DNA of 64,000 bases from Nocardioides sp. (GTDB lineage Bacteria > Actinomycetota > Actinomycetes > Propionibacteriales > Nocardioidaceae), in NCBI RefSeq assembly GCF_030150155.1, contig NZ_JASLGR010000028.1:3703-67702 (forward strand), read 5' to 3'. The translations under genes were made by a program, and so were the position numbers. Shown piece by piece: positions 24,761 to 34,103 of the stretch. The stretch's first letter is position 1, and each line of letters opens with the position of its first letter. Under the pieces are notes generated by a model. It did not search any database and was not told where the DNA came from. It was given only the letters and a program-made list of their open reading frames with translations.

Positions 24761-25801
24761 ATGACGTACATCCCCGCTCACGACCGCTACGACTCGATGC
24801 CCTACCGGCGGGTGGGACGCAGCGGCCTGGTGCTCCCGGCGATCAGTCTCGGGCTGTGGCACAACTTCGGCGACGACGTCGCCTTCGACCGCCAGGCCCA
24901 GATCCTCCAGACCGCCTTCGACGCGGGCATCACGCACTTCGACCTGGCCAACAACTACGGCCCGCCGGCCGGGTCGGCCGAGGAGAACTTCGGCCGCCAT
25001 CTGCGCAAGAGCTTCGCCGGGCTGCGCGACGAGCTGGTGATCTCCTCCAAGGCCGGCTGGGACATGTGGCCCGGCCCGTACGGCGACATCAGCGGCTCGC
25101 GCAAGTACCTGATCTCCAGCCTCGACCAGTCCCTGGAGCGGATGGGTCTGGACTACGTCGACATCTTCTACCACCACCGTCCCGACCCGAACACGCCGCT
25201 GGAGGAGACGATGGGGGCGCTGCACTCCATCGTGGAGTCCGGCAAGGCGCTGTACGTCGGGATCTCGTCCTACTCCGCCGACCTCACCCGGAAGGCGCAG
25301 GCCCTGCTGGCCGACCTCGGCACCCCGCTGCTGATCCACCAGCCGTCGTACTCGATGCTCAACCGCTGGGTGGAGACCGACGGCCTGCTCGACACCCTGG
25401 GCGACCTGGGCACCGGCTGCATCGCGTTCTCGCCGCTGGCCCAGGGGATGCTGACCAACAAGTACCTCGGCGGCATCCCCGACGGCTCGCGCGCCAGCCA
25501 GGACAAGTCGCTGTCGACCGACCTGCTCACCCCGACCGCCCTGGAGCACATCCGGGCGCTCAACGACCTCGCCTCCGAGCGCGGCCAGTCCCTGGCCCAG
25601 ATGGCGCTGGCCTGGGCGCTGCGCAACGACGCCGTCTCCTCGGTGCTGGTCGGTGCCAGCAGCGCGGCCCAGCTGAGCGACAGCCTGGGTGCGCTGACCA
25701 ACCTCGCGTTCACCGACGAGGAGCTGGCCAGGATCGACACCCACGCCGTCGAGAGCGGCATCGACCTGTGGAGCGGCGCGCGCGAGTCCGGCGACGCCTG
25801 A
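24761..25801 (+). CDS. Aldo/keto reductase (YghZ/Kv-beta-like)
   Basis: The 346-residue TIM-barrel NADPH oxidoreductase has the AKR tetrad in FDLANNYGPPAG (Tyr), VISSKAGW (Lys) and IFYHHRPDP (His), plus the C-terminal cofactor site VLVGASSAAQL. The nearest group is YghZ, which reduces L-glyceraldehyde 3-phosphate and other aldehydes. ATG 24761 has GGGGGAGGA in front; the open frame further upstream is the antisense of the LuxR-type gene. Confidence 0.88.
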   Translation: MTYIPAHDRYDSMPYRRVGRSGLVLPAISLGLWHNFGDDVAFDRQAQILQTAFDAGITHFDLANNYGPPAGSAEENFGRHLRKSFAGLRDELVISSKAGWDMWPGPYGDISGSRKYLISSLDQSLERMGLDYVDIFYHHRPDPNTPLEETMGALHSIVESGKALYVGISSYSADLTRKAQALLADLGTPLLIHQPSYSMLNRWVETDGLLDTLGDLGTGCIAFSPLAQGMLTNKYLGGIPDGSRASQDKSLSTDLLTPTALEHIRALNDLASERGQSLAQMALAWALRNDAVSSVLVGASSAAQLSDSLGALTNLAFTDEELARIDTHAVESGIDLWSGARESGDA

Positions 25802-25851
25802 CGTGAGGCGGCCTCCGGCGTAGGGTGGGCACCCCCTGCACCGGAGGCCCC

Positions 25852-26826
25852 ATGCCGATCACCGAGGTCGCCACCGACCGCGACGCCCTCACCCTGACCG
25901 TCGTCGCCGACTACGACGTGCCGGTGGCCCGGCTCTGGGACGGGTACGTCGACCCGCGCCAGCTCGAACGCTTCTGGGGCACCCCGGACTGGCCGGCCAC
26001 GTTCCTGCGCCACGACGCCGCTGCGGGCGGACGCAGCGACTACGTGATGACCGGGAACCTCGGCCAGGTCTCCCGGGGCCTGTGGGAGTGGCTCAGCGTC
26101 GACCCCGGCGTCGGCTTCGTGGTCCGTGACGGCTTCGCGCTCGCCGACGGCAGCCCCAACCTGGACCTGCCCACCGCACGGATGGAGTTCTCCTTCGAGA
26201 GCCGCGGCTCCGGCTCCCGGCTCCGGGTCAGGAGCCACCTCGCCTCGGCCGAGGAGCTCGACAGCCTGGTCGAGCTCGGCATGATCGACGGCCTCCGTGC
26301 CGCGATGGGCCAGATCGACGGGGTGCTGGCCCTGCCGGTGCCCAGCACGCCCGAGGACGAGGTGCTGTCCCAGACCCTGACCGAGACCCAGATCCGGGTC
26401 TCACGGGTGCTGCGCTCGACCGTGGAGCAGGTCTGGGAGGCCCACCACGACTCGTCCCTGATGCGGACCTGGCTGCTCGGCCCGGAGGGCTGGACGATGC
26501 CGGTGTGCCAGATCGCCACCGACGTGGGGGAGGGCTACCAGTACGAGTGGGAGCCGATCGACCCGACCTCGGCGCAGGTCCGGTTCGGCTTCGTCGGCAC
26601 CCTGGTCGAGGAGGAGGCGCCGTACCGCTCGGTCACCACCGAGGCGATGATCGGCCTGGAGGGCCCGGCCACCCTCAACGAGATGACCCTGACCGCTCTG
26701 GAGCACGGCACCCTGCTGAGCCTGGTGATCACCTACCCGTCGGAGCAGCTGCGCGACATCGTGCTCCAGACCGGGATGACGGAGGGGATGGAGGCCTCCT
26801 ACCGCCGCCTCGATCAGCTCTTCTGA
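25852..26826 (+). CDS. Tandem SRPBCC (AHSA1-like) protein
   Basis: The 324-residue protein consists of two successive SRPBCC/AHSA1-like lipid-binding folds (about 8-165 and 175-320). Each begins with a strand followed by the motif ..VWxx..DP..(L/M)..(F/W)WG: RLWDGYVDPRQLERFWG in the first, QVWEAHHDSSLMRTWLLG in the second. Single-domain members bind hydrophobic ligands or Hsp90; a function for the doubled form is not known to me. ATG 25852 has CGGAGG upstream; a TAGGGT hexamer at 25821-25826 is a likely -10. The last 13 bases overlap the convergent gene. Confidence 0.75.
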   Translation: MPITEVATDRDALTLTVVADYDVPVARLWDGYVDPRQLERFWGTPDWPATFLRHDAAAGGRSDYVMTGNLGQVSRGLWEWLSVDPGVGFVVRDGFALADGSPNLDLPTARMEFSFESRGSGSRLRVRSHLASAEELDSLVELGMIDGLRAAMGQIDGVLALPVPSTPEDEVLSQTLTETQIRVSRVLRSTVEQVWEAHHDSSLMRTWLLGPEGWTMPVCQIATDVGEGYQYEWEPIDPTSAQVRFGFVGTLVEEEAPYRSVTTEAMIGLEGPATLNEMTLTALEHGTLLSLVITYPSEQLRDIVLQTGMTEGMEASYRRLDQLF

Positions 26827-27470
26827 TCGCGCACACCGAAGGTGAGCGCGATGTCCCAGGGCAGGATGCCCCAGCCCGGGACGGCGTCGGCGAGGTAGTA
26901 CGGCGCCATGTCGAGCGCCCCGGCCGAGGCCGGGGCGCTGATCGAGACCACGTCCGAGCCCGGGGTGAGGTGCTCGGACCACAGGTCGCTCTGCGCCGGC
27001 GGCGGGCAGACCTCGACGGTGGAGAGCTGACGGCCCTCCTCGTCGACGTGCAGCGCGAAGAAGGCGTACGGCACGTCGGGGGCGTCGGTGCCGCCGAGCT
27101 CGACGACGAGGAACTCGAAGGTCTCGGCGACGTGGCGCAGCGCCTGGTTGATCGCGCGGACGAACTCCTGCGGCGCCTCGGCCCGCGGGGAGACCGAGCC
27201 GCTGACGGGGCTCAGCCGGACCCGGGAGCCGCTGGGCAGCACCAGGGCCGGGCTCGCCGGGTCGCTCTCGTCGAGCTCGGCGACCTCACGGAACCGTCCC
27301 GGGCCCCGCTCGACCCGGGTCAGCATCCCGGTGCCCTGCACCGCGGCGAGGATGCCGTCGTTGTCCATGTGCCACAGCCGGGTGCCCTCGGCGGACCAGG
27401 TCCGCAGCAGGCCTCCGACGGCGAGGCCGAGCTGGACGGTGGTGGTCGCGGCGGGAGTGGTGGCAGCCAT
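26814..27470 (-). CDS. Hypothetical protein with a mixed sheet fold
   Basis: The 218-residue protein is not recognised. It has no signal peptide or membrane helix and contains two conserved-looking parts, QEFVRAINQALRHVAETFEF and LDMAPYYLADAVPGWGILPW near the C-terminus. The start is uncertain: ATG 27470 is used; a GTG at 27503 would add 11 residues. Neither has a clear ribosome site. Its 3' end overlaps the SRPBCC gene by 13 bases. Confidence 0.55.
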   Translation of the reverse strand: MAATTPAATTTVQLGLAVGGLLRTWSAEGTRLWHMDNDGILAAVQGTGMLTRVERGPGRFREVAELDESDPASPALVLPSGSRVRLSPVSGSVSPRAEAPQEFVRAINQALRHVAETFEFLVVELGGTDAPDVPYAFFALHVDEEGRQLSTVEVCPPPAQSDLWSEHLTPGSDVVSISAPASAGALDMAPYYLADAVPGWGILPWDIALTFGVRDQKS

Positions 27471-27514
27471 GAGGTGACGGTATCGCGGCAGGGGTGAGGG
27501 CACCGAGCGGGCGC

Positions 27515-28702
27515 TCAGGCCGTGACCGCGTCCTCGACGCTCGGCTCGACGCCGACCAGCTCGTCACGCAGCACGCACAGCGCGTCGATCTCGGCGCAGA
27601 ACCGGTGCGTGGACTCACCGACCCGGACGTCGTCGAAGTAGTGGTGGCGCATCGCGGCCCGGGCGATCCGGTGCTCGTCGTGGGCCAGCCGGTCGGCGAG
27701 CAGGTCGGGCAGCGAGCCGATCGAGTCCACGTCGATCACGTCGGCGGCCCGGCTCACCGGCACCTCCCGGCGCAGGGTGTCGGCGTCGTGGTGCCGGTCG
27801 GTGATCAGGATCGGCTTGTCGGTGCGCAGGTAGAGCCAGTCCAGACCGACCGAGGAGACGTCGGTGATCATCGCGTCGCAGCGACCCATCAGCGCCAGGA
27901 TGTCGCCCTCGACGACGGCGGTGTGGCCGGCGGCGGGGTCGGCCTGGGCGGCCTCGGCGATCAGGTCGAGCAGCAGCCGGTGGCCCTCGGCGATCCGCGG
28001 GGTCAGCGAGGTGGCCACCTTGGGGTGCGGCTTGTAGACCAGCCGGACGTCGGGCTGGGCCAGCACCGCCCGCACGATCTGCTCACCGAAGGCGTCGACC
28101 GAGCTGTAGTCGTTGTAGTCGGCGTCGCCCTCCCAGGTCGGCGCGTAGAGCACCGTGGTGCGCTCGGACTCGGCGATCTGCGGCTCGGGCTGGAGGTCGA
28201 GCTGCGGGCGCCCGATCCGGACCAGCTTGGTGCTGTCGAAGGCGATCAGGCCGCGCTCGATCCGCTGCGCGGCCGCCTCGCCGGCGACGAAGACCCGGTC
28301 GTAGGCCTTCGCGTTGTTGGAGACCATCGACTGCTTGTCGGACTCGCCGTGGTTGATGTGGACGTGCAGCATCCGGCTGTCGATCAGGGACTGGAAGTTG
28401 CGCATCGAGTTGTTGCAGTAGACCGCGACCTTCGCGTCGAGCTCGGGCAGGAGCTCGTGCATCTGGTCGAACTCGGGGGCGCACAGCACCGGAAGCCCGG
28501 TCAGCTCACGGGTCAGGTCGGCGGTCTCGGGGTCGCGGGTCAGGATGCCCACGGGGTGGGTCTCGTCGAGGATCTCGAGCACCGGAAGCCACTGCTTCAA
28601 CTGATAGAGACGGGTCGGATCGTCGCCGAAATAGGCGAGGACGTCGACCTCGGGACGGCCCGGAACGGAAGCGATGTCGGAAGGGAAGGGGGCCTCAAGC
28701 AC
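27515..28702 (-). CDS. CDP-glycerol glycerophosphotransferase-like (teichoic acid type) protein
   Basis: The 395-residue protein has the GT-B-like fold of the TagB/TagF family. Visible are LYAPTWEGD (nucleotide side), VRLVYKPHPK and AMITDVSSVGLDWLY, which are the three signature blocks of this family. It would transfer glycerol phosphate (or ribitol phosphate) from a CDP-activated donor to a cell wall polymer. The start is set at GTG 28702 because TACGAT ends 6 bases before it, the leaderless promoter pattern seen elsewhere here; a TTG at 28723 is the longer alternative. A TagD-like cytidylyltransferase that could make CDP-glycerol is encoded at 35718. Confidence 0.75.
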   Translation of the reverse strand: MLEAPFPSDIASVPGRPEVDVLAYFGDDPTRLYQLKQWLPVLEILDETHPVGILTRDPETADLTRELTGLPVLCAPEFDQMHELLPELDAKVAVYCNNSMRNFQSLIDSRMLHVHINHGESDKQSMVSNNAKAYDRVFVAGEAAAQRIERGLIAFDSTKLVRIGRPQLDLQPEPQIAESERTTVLYAPTWEGDADYNDYSSVDAFGEQIVRAVLAQPDVRLVYKPHPKVATSLTPRIAEGHRLLLDLIAEAAQADPAAGHTAVVEGDILALMGRCDAMITDVSSVGLDWLYLRTDKPILITDRHHDADTLRREVPVSRAADVIDVDSIGSLPDLLADRLAHDEHRIARAAMRHHYFDDVRVGESTHRFCAEIDALCVLRDELVGVEPSVEDAVTA

Positions 28703-28776
28703 TGAGGGATCGTAGGTGGCCAATGTTTCGGCCAGGCACCCGGGTCGGCGCCGTTACCAATCAGTAATCTGGAGCC
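28703..28776. promoter_or_regulatory. Compact bidirectional promoter region with two leaderless starts
   Basis: In 74 bp there are two divergent -10-like hexamers, each 6 bases from a start codon: TACGAT (minus strand, 28714-28709) before GTG 28702, and TAATCT (28765-28770) before ATG 28777. Neither gene has a ribosome-binding site, which supports leaderless transcription of both. Confidence 0.5.
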
Positions 28777-29448
28777 ATGACAGAGGCGACCCACGGGACC
28801 CCGAACGAGGCCATCGACGAGGCCACCAGGTTCTGGGAGGACAAGTACGGCGAGAAGGCCCAGATCTGGTCCGGGAAGGTCAATCAGGCGGTCTCGGTGA
28901 CCCTGGACGGGATCGCTCCGGGGACCGCGCTGGACCTGGGCTGCGGCGAGGGCGGGGACTCGGTCTGGCTCGCCCGCCACGGCTGGACGGTGACCGGCGT
29001 CGACCTCTCCGCGACGGCGATCGCCCGCGCCCGTGCCGAGGCCGAGCGCCTGGGGTTCGCCATCGACTTCCGCACCGTCGACCTGGCCCAGTGGCAGCCG
29101 GAGACGGCGTACGACCTGGTCAGCGCCGCCTTCCTGCACTCGCCGGTGGCCTTCGGTCGCACCGCCGCCCTGCAGCGTGCCGCCGCTGCTGTCGCCCCCG
29201 GCGGGCACCTGCTGGTGGTGGGCCATGCCGCACCGCCGCCGTGGTCGACGTTCCACCAGCACGACCACACCCACGAGGCCGATCCTGACCAGGAGCTGAT
29301 CGGTGCCGCCGAGCAGGTACGTCGCCTCGACCTCGATCCGACGCAGTGGGAGATCCTCGTCGCCGAGGACCGCGCTCGGGGCGTGCACGACGCCGAGGGG
29401 AACCCGGCGGTGCTCGAGGACGCCGTGGTGCTCGCCCGACGACGGTGA
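28777..29448 (+). CDS. Class I SAM-dependent methyltransferase
   Basis: The 223-residue protein has the Rossmann motif I LDLGCGEGGDSVWLA, motif II GVDLS and post-motif DLVSAAFLHSPV. The N-terminal ATRFWEDKYGEKAQIWSGKV is common in TPMT/thiol- or tellurite-type small methyltransferases of actinobacteria. Substrate unknown. The ATG lies 6 bases after TAATCT and has no ribosome site of its own, so it is probably leaderless. Confidence 0.85.
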   Translation: MTEATHGTPNEAIDEATRFWEDKYGEKAQIWSGKVNQAVSVTLDGIAPGTALDLGCGEGGDSVWLARHGWTVTGVDLSATAIARARAEAERLGFAIDFRTVDLAQWQPETAYDLVSAAFLHSPVAFGRTAALQRAAAAVAPGGHLLVVGHAAPPPWSTFHQHDHTHEADPDQELIGAAEQVRRLDLDPTQWEILVAEDRARGVHDAEGNPAVLEDAVVLARRR

Positions 29449-29527
29449 ACCCGCCGCGGGGTGGGATGATGCAGCCGGACCGACACTGGACCGTAACTGA
29501 CTGGGTGCCTCAACCCAAGGAGAGAAC

Positions 29528-30385
29528 ATGCGATTGACCCGAGCCATCGCTGCCGTCGCCACCACCGTGGCCGTGGTGGCCCTGTCCGCTTGTGGGAGCG
29601 GCAGCGACACCAGCACCAAGGCCTCCGGCCAGGAGTCCACGACGTCGAGCGCTCTGAAGACGATGGTGAGCGGCAAGCTCACCATCGCCACCGGCGAGCC
29701 GGCGTACTCCCCGTGGGTGGAGGACAACAAGCCGGAGTCGGGCAAGGGCTTCGAGTCCGCCGTGGCCTACGCGGTGGCCGCCAAGCTCGGGTTCTCCGCC
29801 GACCAGGTGGTGTGGAAGCGGACCACCTTCGACGCCGCGATCGCGCCGGGCCCGAAGGACTTCGACCTCAACCTGCAGCAGTTCACCATCTCCGACAAGC
29901 GTCGCAACGCCGTGGACTTCTCCACGCCGTACTACACGACGCCGACCGCGATCGTCTCGATCAAGGGCAACAAGGGCGCCGACGCCACCACCCTGGCCGG
30001 CCTCAAGGACTCCCTGCTCGGCGGCGCCGTGGGCACCACCTCGCTGGACACCGCGCAGGCCGAGATCGACCCGAAGCAGAAGATCCAGAACTTCAACAGC
30101 GTCCAGGACAGCGTCGCCGCGCTCAAGGCCGGCCAGGTCGACGCGCTCGCCGTCGACCTGCCGACCGCGCTCTACCTGGCGGCGGCCGAGCTCGACAACG
30201 GCGTCGTCGTGGGTCAGCTCTCCGGCACCGACGGGGGCGACCAGTTCGGCATCGTGCTGGCCAAGGGCTCTGACCTCACCGCCGCGGTGAGCAAGGTCGT
30301 CGACGCCCTCCAGGCTGACGGCACGCTCACCGAGCTGGCCAAGAAGTGGCTCACCGACTCGGCTGGCGCCCCGGTCCTGAAGTGA
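29528..30385 (+). CDS. Amino acid ABC importer substrate-binding lipoprotein (SBP_bac_3)
   Basis: The 285-residue lipoprotein has a signal peptide with lipobox ALSAC (Cys about residue 22), a Ser/Thr linker and a family 3 solute-binding domain (about 48-280) with GKLTIATGEPAYSPWVEDN and QQFTISDKRRNAVDFSTPYY. The family binds polar amino acids, opines or similar. CAAGGAGAG precedes the ATG. The stop overlaps the GTG of the permease gene. Confidence 0.88.
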   Translation: MRLTRAIAAVATTVAVVALSACGSGSDTSTKASGQESTTSSALKTMVSGKLTIATGEPAYSPWVEDNKPESGKGFESAVAYAVAAKLGFSADQVVWKRTTFDAAIAPGPKDFDLNLQQFTISDKRRNAVDFSTPYYTTPTAIVSIKGNKGADATTLAGLKDSLLGGAVGTTSLDTAQAEIDPKQKIQNFNSVQDSVAALKAGQVDALAVDLPTALYLAAAELDNGVVVGQLSGTDGGDQFGIVLAKGSDLTAAVSKVVDALQADGTLTELAKKWLTDSAGAPVLK

Positions 30386-31239
30386 CCTCACCCGTCACCA
30401 CGACGGTCTCGACCGTCGAGCTCGAGCGGCGCCGCTACCGGACCCGGCAGCGGCGCCGCTCGGTGCTGATCAGCCTGCTCAGCACCCTCGTCTTCGCCGC
30501 GGTCGCCGCCGTCGCGATCATCAACAGCCCCGGCTGGCACGAGGTCCGGCACTCGTTCTTCGACGTCAAGTACGGCTGGGACGTGCTGCCCGACGTGCTG
30601 CGCGGGCTGTGGCTCAACATCCGGGTCCTGGTCGTGGCCGTGATCGCCGTGGGCATCGTCGGCTCGGTGGTCGCGATCGCCCGCACCACCCGCGGTGCCG
30701 TGCTCGCCCCGGTGCGCTTCCTGGCGGCGGCCTACACCGACCTCTTCCGCGGCATCCCGCTCCTGATCGTGCTCTACCTGGTCGGCTTCGGCGTCCCCGG
30801 CCTCGGCCTGACCGGCCGGGTGCCGTCGTACGTCTGGGGGACGATCGCGCTGGTGATCACCTACGGCGCGTACGTCGCCGAGGTGCTCCGTGCCGGGATC
30901 GAGGCGGTGCACCCTTCCCAGCGGCTCGCCGCCCGCTCGCTCGGGCTGAGCTACGGCCAGACCCTGCGGATGATCGTGATGCCGCAGGCGATCCGCAAGG
31001 TGACCCCGGCCCTGATGAACGACCTGGTCGCGATGCAGAAGGACGTCGGCCTGATCTCCGTGCTCGGCGCCGTCGACGCCGTCCGCGCCGCCCAGATCGA
31101 GGTCGCCTCCACCTACAACTTCACCCCGTACGTCGTCGCCGGCCTGCTCTTCGTCGCGATGTCGTGGCCGCTGATCCGGCTCACCGACGCCCTGACGGCC
31201 CGGGCCCGCCGACGTGAGCAGATCGGAGGTGCGGTGTGA
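30382..31239 (+). CDS. Amino acid ABC importer permease (HisM/GlnP type)
   Basis: The 285-residue membrane protein has an N-terminal helix (about 28-50) and a BPD_transp_1 domain with the EAA loop around SQRLAARSLGLSYGQTLRMI. The stretch FRGIPLLIVLYLVGFG is typical of the polar amino acid permeases. GTG 30382 overlaps the upstream stop. The start context and family size agree. Confidence 0.88.
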   Translation: MTSPVTTTVSTVELERRRYRTRQRRRSVLISLLSTLVFAAVAAVAIINSPGWHEVRHSFFDVKYGWDVLPDVLRGLWLNIRVLVVAVIAVGIVGSVVAIARTTRGAVLAPVRFLAAAYTDLFRGIPLLIVLYLVGFGVPGLGLTGRVPSYVWGTIALVITYGAYVAEVLRAGIEAVHPSQRLAARSLGLSYGQTLRMIVMPQAIRKVTPALMNDLVAMQKDVGLISVLGAVDAVRAAQIEVASTYNFTPYVVAGLLFVAMSWPLIRLTDALTARARRREQIGGAV

Positions 31240-32012
31240 GCACCGCCCCGTCCACCCCGACCAAGGGCGCCGGCACCGCCGGGCCCGCGCTGCGGATCAG
31301 CGGCCTGGCCAAGTCCTTCGGCGAGACCGCCGTCCTGCAGGGGATCGACCTGGAGCTGGCCCGGCACGAGGTCGTGGTGCTGATCGGCGCCTCGGGCTCG
31401 GGCAAGTCCACGCTGCTCAAGACGATCAACCTGCTGGAGCCGATCGACGACGGCCAGATCTTCCTGGACGGCGACGACATCACCGACCCGCGCCAGGACG
31501 TCGACGCCGTCCGTGCCCGGATCGGGGTGGTGTTCCAGCACTACAACCTCTTCCCGCACCTGTCGGTGCTCGACAACGTCACGCTGGCGGCCCGCAAGGT
31601 CGCCAAGGTGCCCAAGGCGACGGCGGAGGCGACCGGCAGGGCGCTGCTGGAGCGGATCGGCCTGGCCGACCACGCCGGCTCCTACCCCGACCGGCTCTCG
31701 GGCGGCCAGCAGCAGCGGGTCGCGATCGTGCGTGCGATCGCCACCGACCCCGAGCTGCTCCTCCTCGACGAGATCACCTCGGCACTGGACCCGGTCCTGG
31801 TCGGCGACGTGCTCGACCTGGTCCGCCAGCTCAAGGACGGCGGCTCGACCATCCTGATGGCGACCCACGAGATGGGCTTCGCCCGGCGCGTGGCCGACCG
31901 GGTGGTCTTCCTCGCCGGTGGCCGGATCGTCGAGTCTGGGACCCCAGAGCAGATCTTCGACCATCCGCGCGAGCAGGCGACCCGGGACTTCCTCGCTCGA
32001 CTGTCACATTGA
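31236..32012 (+). CDS. Amino acid ABC importer ATPase (GlnQ/HisP type)
   Basis: The 258-residue ATPase has Walker A GASGSGKSTLLK, Q loop VFQHYNLFPHLSVLDN, signature LSGGQQQRVAIVRAI, Walker B LLLLDEITSALDP and switch His in MATHEMGFAR. DEITSALDP in place of DEPTSALDP is a known variant in this group. GTG 31236 overlaps the permease stop. It completes a three-gene importer. Confidence 0.92.
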   Translation: MSTAPSTPTKGAGTAGPALRISGLAKSFGETAVLQGIDLELARHEVVVLIGASGSGKSTLLKTINLLEPIDDGQIFLDGDDITDPRQDVDAVRARIGVVFQHYNLFPHLSVLDNVTLAARKVAKVPKATAEATGRALLERIGLADHAGSYPDRLSGGQQQRVAIVRAIATDPELLLLDEITSALDPVLVGDVLDLVRQLKDGGSTILMATHEMGFARRVADRVVFLAGGRIVESGTPEQIFDHPREQATRDFLARLSH

Positions 32013-32107
32013 GTCGCGGTTCGGGCCTCCGCACGCCACAATCGGCGTAGACTTTGGTCCTGGGACCGGCTCGGAGGTGGGGATCACGCATTCAATGGGG
32101 GGCCTTC

Positions 32108-32911
32108 ATGGCGCGAGGGGTCGACGACTCGACCGCTGACCGGTCGGGCGGTGACGCCGTCGGCGACCCGCAGGACTCCCGACACCAGGCCCGCCAGCTG
32201 CGCTTCCTGGCCGACATGCGTGGCACCGACGGGTTCCGCAACCGGCTGATCGGGACCGTCGCGCACGAGCTGCGCAACCCGCTGACCTCGATCCTCGGTC
32301 ACCTCGACCTGCTCCGTGAGGGCGAGATGTCCCAGGCCGAGACCGCCCGGGTGATCGACCTGGTGATGCGCAGCGCCGAGCGGATGGAGGGCGTCGTCGA
32401 CGACCTGCTGGTGCTGGCCCGTGCCGGTGAGCTGCTCAGCCTCGGCAACCGCGACCGGGTGGTGCTCGCCGACGTGATCGAGGAGTGCCGCCAGCTGCTC
32501 ACCCCGATCGCCACCGAGGCCGACGTCGAGGTCCGCTTCGACCAGTCCGCCTCGCCGATCACGGTCAGGGGTGACCAGGGCCAGCTGCTGCGGATGGTGC
32601 AGAACCTGATCAGCAACGCGATCAAGTACAGCCCCACCGGCTCCGTCGTCGACGTCGAGCTGCACAGTGGGGAGAGCCTTGCCGAGATCGTCGTACGCGA
32701 CGAGGGGGTGGGGATCTCCGAGGCCGACCAGGAGCAGCTCTTCACCGAGTTCTTCCGCTCCCACGACCCGGCCGTGCAGGCCCGTCCGGGCACCGGCCTG
32801 GGGCTGTCCATCGTGGAGCGGATCGCGCACGCCCACGGCGGCGCCGTCGGGATCCAGTCCAAGCTCGGCCGCGGCACCACCGTCACCGTCTCCCTGCCGC
32901 TGCTGACCTGA
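32108..32911 (+). CDS. Soluble orphan sensor histidine kinase
   Basis: The 267-residue protein has no membrane helix. It has a HisKA domain with phosphoacceptor His53 in GTVAHELRNPLTSILGHLDLL, and an HATPase domain with N box NLISNAIKYSP, G1 DEGVGIS and G2 GTGLGLSIVERIAHAHGG. There is no recognisable sensor domain in the 35-residue N-terminus. No response regulator gene is adjacent. ATG 32108 follows TGGGGGGCC; the frame continues upstream but without a better start. Confidence 0.85.
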   Translation: MARGVDDSTADRSGGDAVGDPQDSRHQARQLRFLADMRGTDGFRNRLIGTVAHELRNPLTSILGHLDLLREGEMSQAETARVIDLVMRSAERMEGVVDDLLVLARAGELLSLGNRDRVVLADVIEECRQLLTPIATEADVEVRFDQSASPITVRGDQGQLLRMVQNLISNAIKYSPTGSVVDVELHSGESLAEIVVRDEGVGISEADQEQLFTEFFRSHDPAVQARPGTGLGLSIVERIAHAHGGAVGIQSKLGRGTTVTVSLPLLT

Positions 32912-32968
32912 GCGCACCCGGGCGGCGCAACGACTCAGACGGAGCACGCGCCGGCCGACTAGACCAGT

Positions 32969-34051
32969 GTGGGTGCCACACCGGTCCGTACGACGTTGGC
33001 GCTCTCGCTGCTGGCGGGGGTGCTGCTGTGGGCACCGCACCCGGCGGTCGCAGCGGCCGGGTCCTCCGACACCACGGTGCCCTCGACCACGCTGAGCGTC
33101 GGCGTGAGCGGCACCCGTACGGTGGCCGCCAACACCCCGGTGACCGCCTCGGGCCGGGTCCAGGCCCCGGCCGGCGGACTGCTCGCCCAGGTCGGCGGGA
33201 TCGTGCTCTCGCTGCTCCAGGCGGTGCTCCAGCCCCTCACCGGCGTCGGTGGGGCCAAGGTCGCCCTGGAGCTCCAGACGCCGACGGGATGGTCGACCTA
33301 CAGCAGTGCCACGGCCAACGCCGCGGGCAGCTATGCGGTGAGCGTGCCGACGTCGGCGTACGGCACCCACACCTGGCGGATCTCCACGGCCGCCACGGCG
33401 ACCAGCGCGGCCGCCGCGACGGCCCCGTTCAGGGTGGCGGTGCCCACGCCCTACCGTCCGCGCGGCTCGGCACGCTCCTACCGGCTGCTGCCCGACGGCC
33501 ACGCCCGCTGGAACCCCTGCACGCCGGTGCCGTACTACGTGAACACCGCCGGGATGCCCCGTGGCGCGATGACCACGGTCCGGCAGGCGCTGGCGCAGGT
33601 CCAGGCCGCCACCGGCCTCACCTTCCGCTACGCCGGGCGTTCGCGCGGGGTGCCGTTCGCGACGGGGACGAACGTGGCGGGGATGCCGTCGTACGGCTTC
33701 ACCATCGCCTGGGCGAGTCCGAAGAAGGTCCGTCAGCTGCGCGGCTCCACGGTGGCGATCTCGGGCTCGTGGAGCCAGATCGCCCAGCTCAGCCCGACCC
33801 GGTATGCGCAGCAGTACGTCGCCGGGGGACTGGTGATCGACAGGACCGAGAGGCTGCGCACCGGGATGGGGCGCGGTCGCACCCTCGGCTTCGTGCTGAT
33901 GCACGAGATGGGGCACGTGGTCGGTCTCGACCACACCCGGGACACGTCCCAGGTGATGTCGGCCTACCTCACCTCGCGCTCGCAGACGCAGTACGGCGCC
34001 GGCGACCTGGCCGGGTTCGCCGCGGTCGGGTTCGGCGGCGGCTGCCTCTGA
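32969..34051 (+). CDS. Secreted metzincin-type zinc metalloprotease
   Basis: The 360-residue protein has a Sec signal peptide (1-29, ending AVAAA), an Ig-like beta domain (about 40-150), and a matrixin-like protease domain (about 165-360). The zinc site HEMGHVVGLDH (312-322) matches HExxHxxGxxH with Glu313 as base, and VM at 329-330 is the Met-turn. Two cysteines (Cys184 and the near-terminal Cys359) could form a disulfide. GTG 32969 is used; no ribosome site is obvious. Substrate unknown. Confidence 0.85.
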   Translation: MGATPVRTTLALSLLAGVLLWAPHPAVAAAGSSDTTVPSTTLSVGVSGTRTVAANTPVTASGRVQAPAGGLLAQVGGIVLSLLQAVLQPLTGVGGAKVALELQTPTGWSTYSSATANAAGSYAVSVPTSAYGTHTWRISTAATATSAAAATAPFRVAVPTPYRPRGSARSYRLLPDGHARWNPCTPVPYYVNTAGMPRGAMTTVRQALAQVQAATGLTFRYAGRSRGVPFATGTNVAGMPSYGFTIAWASPKKVRQLRGSTVAISGSWSQIAQLSPTRYAQQYVAGGLVIDRTERLRTGMGRGRTLGFVLMHEMGHVVGLDHTRDTSQVMSAYLTSRSQTQYGAGDLAGFAAVGFGGGCL

Positions 34052-34103
34052 GCGGCCCTCTCGGCCTGCTCAGTCGCGCCGCGCCGCCGCACCCGGCTCC
34101 AGG

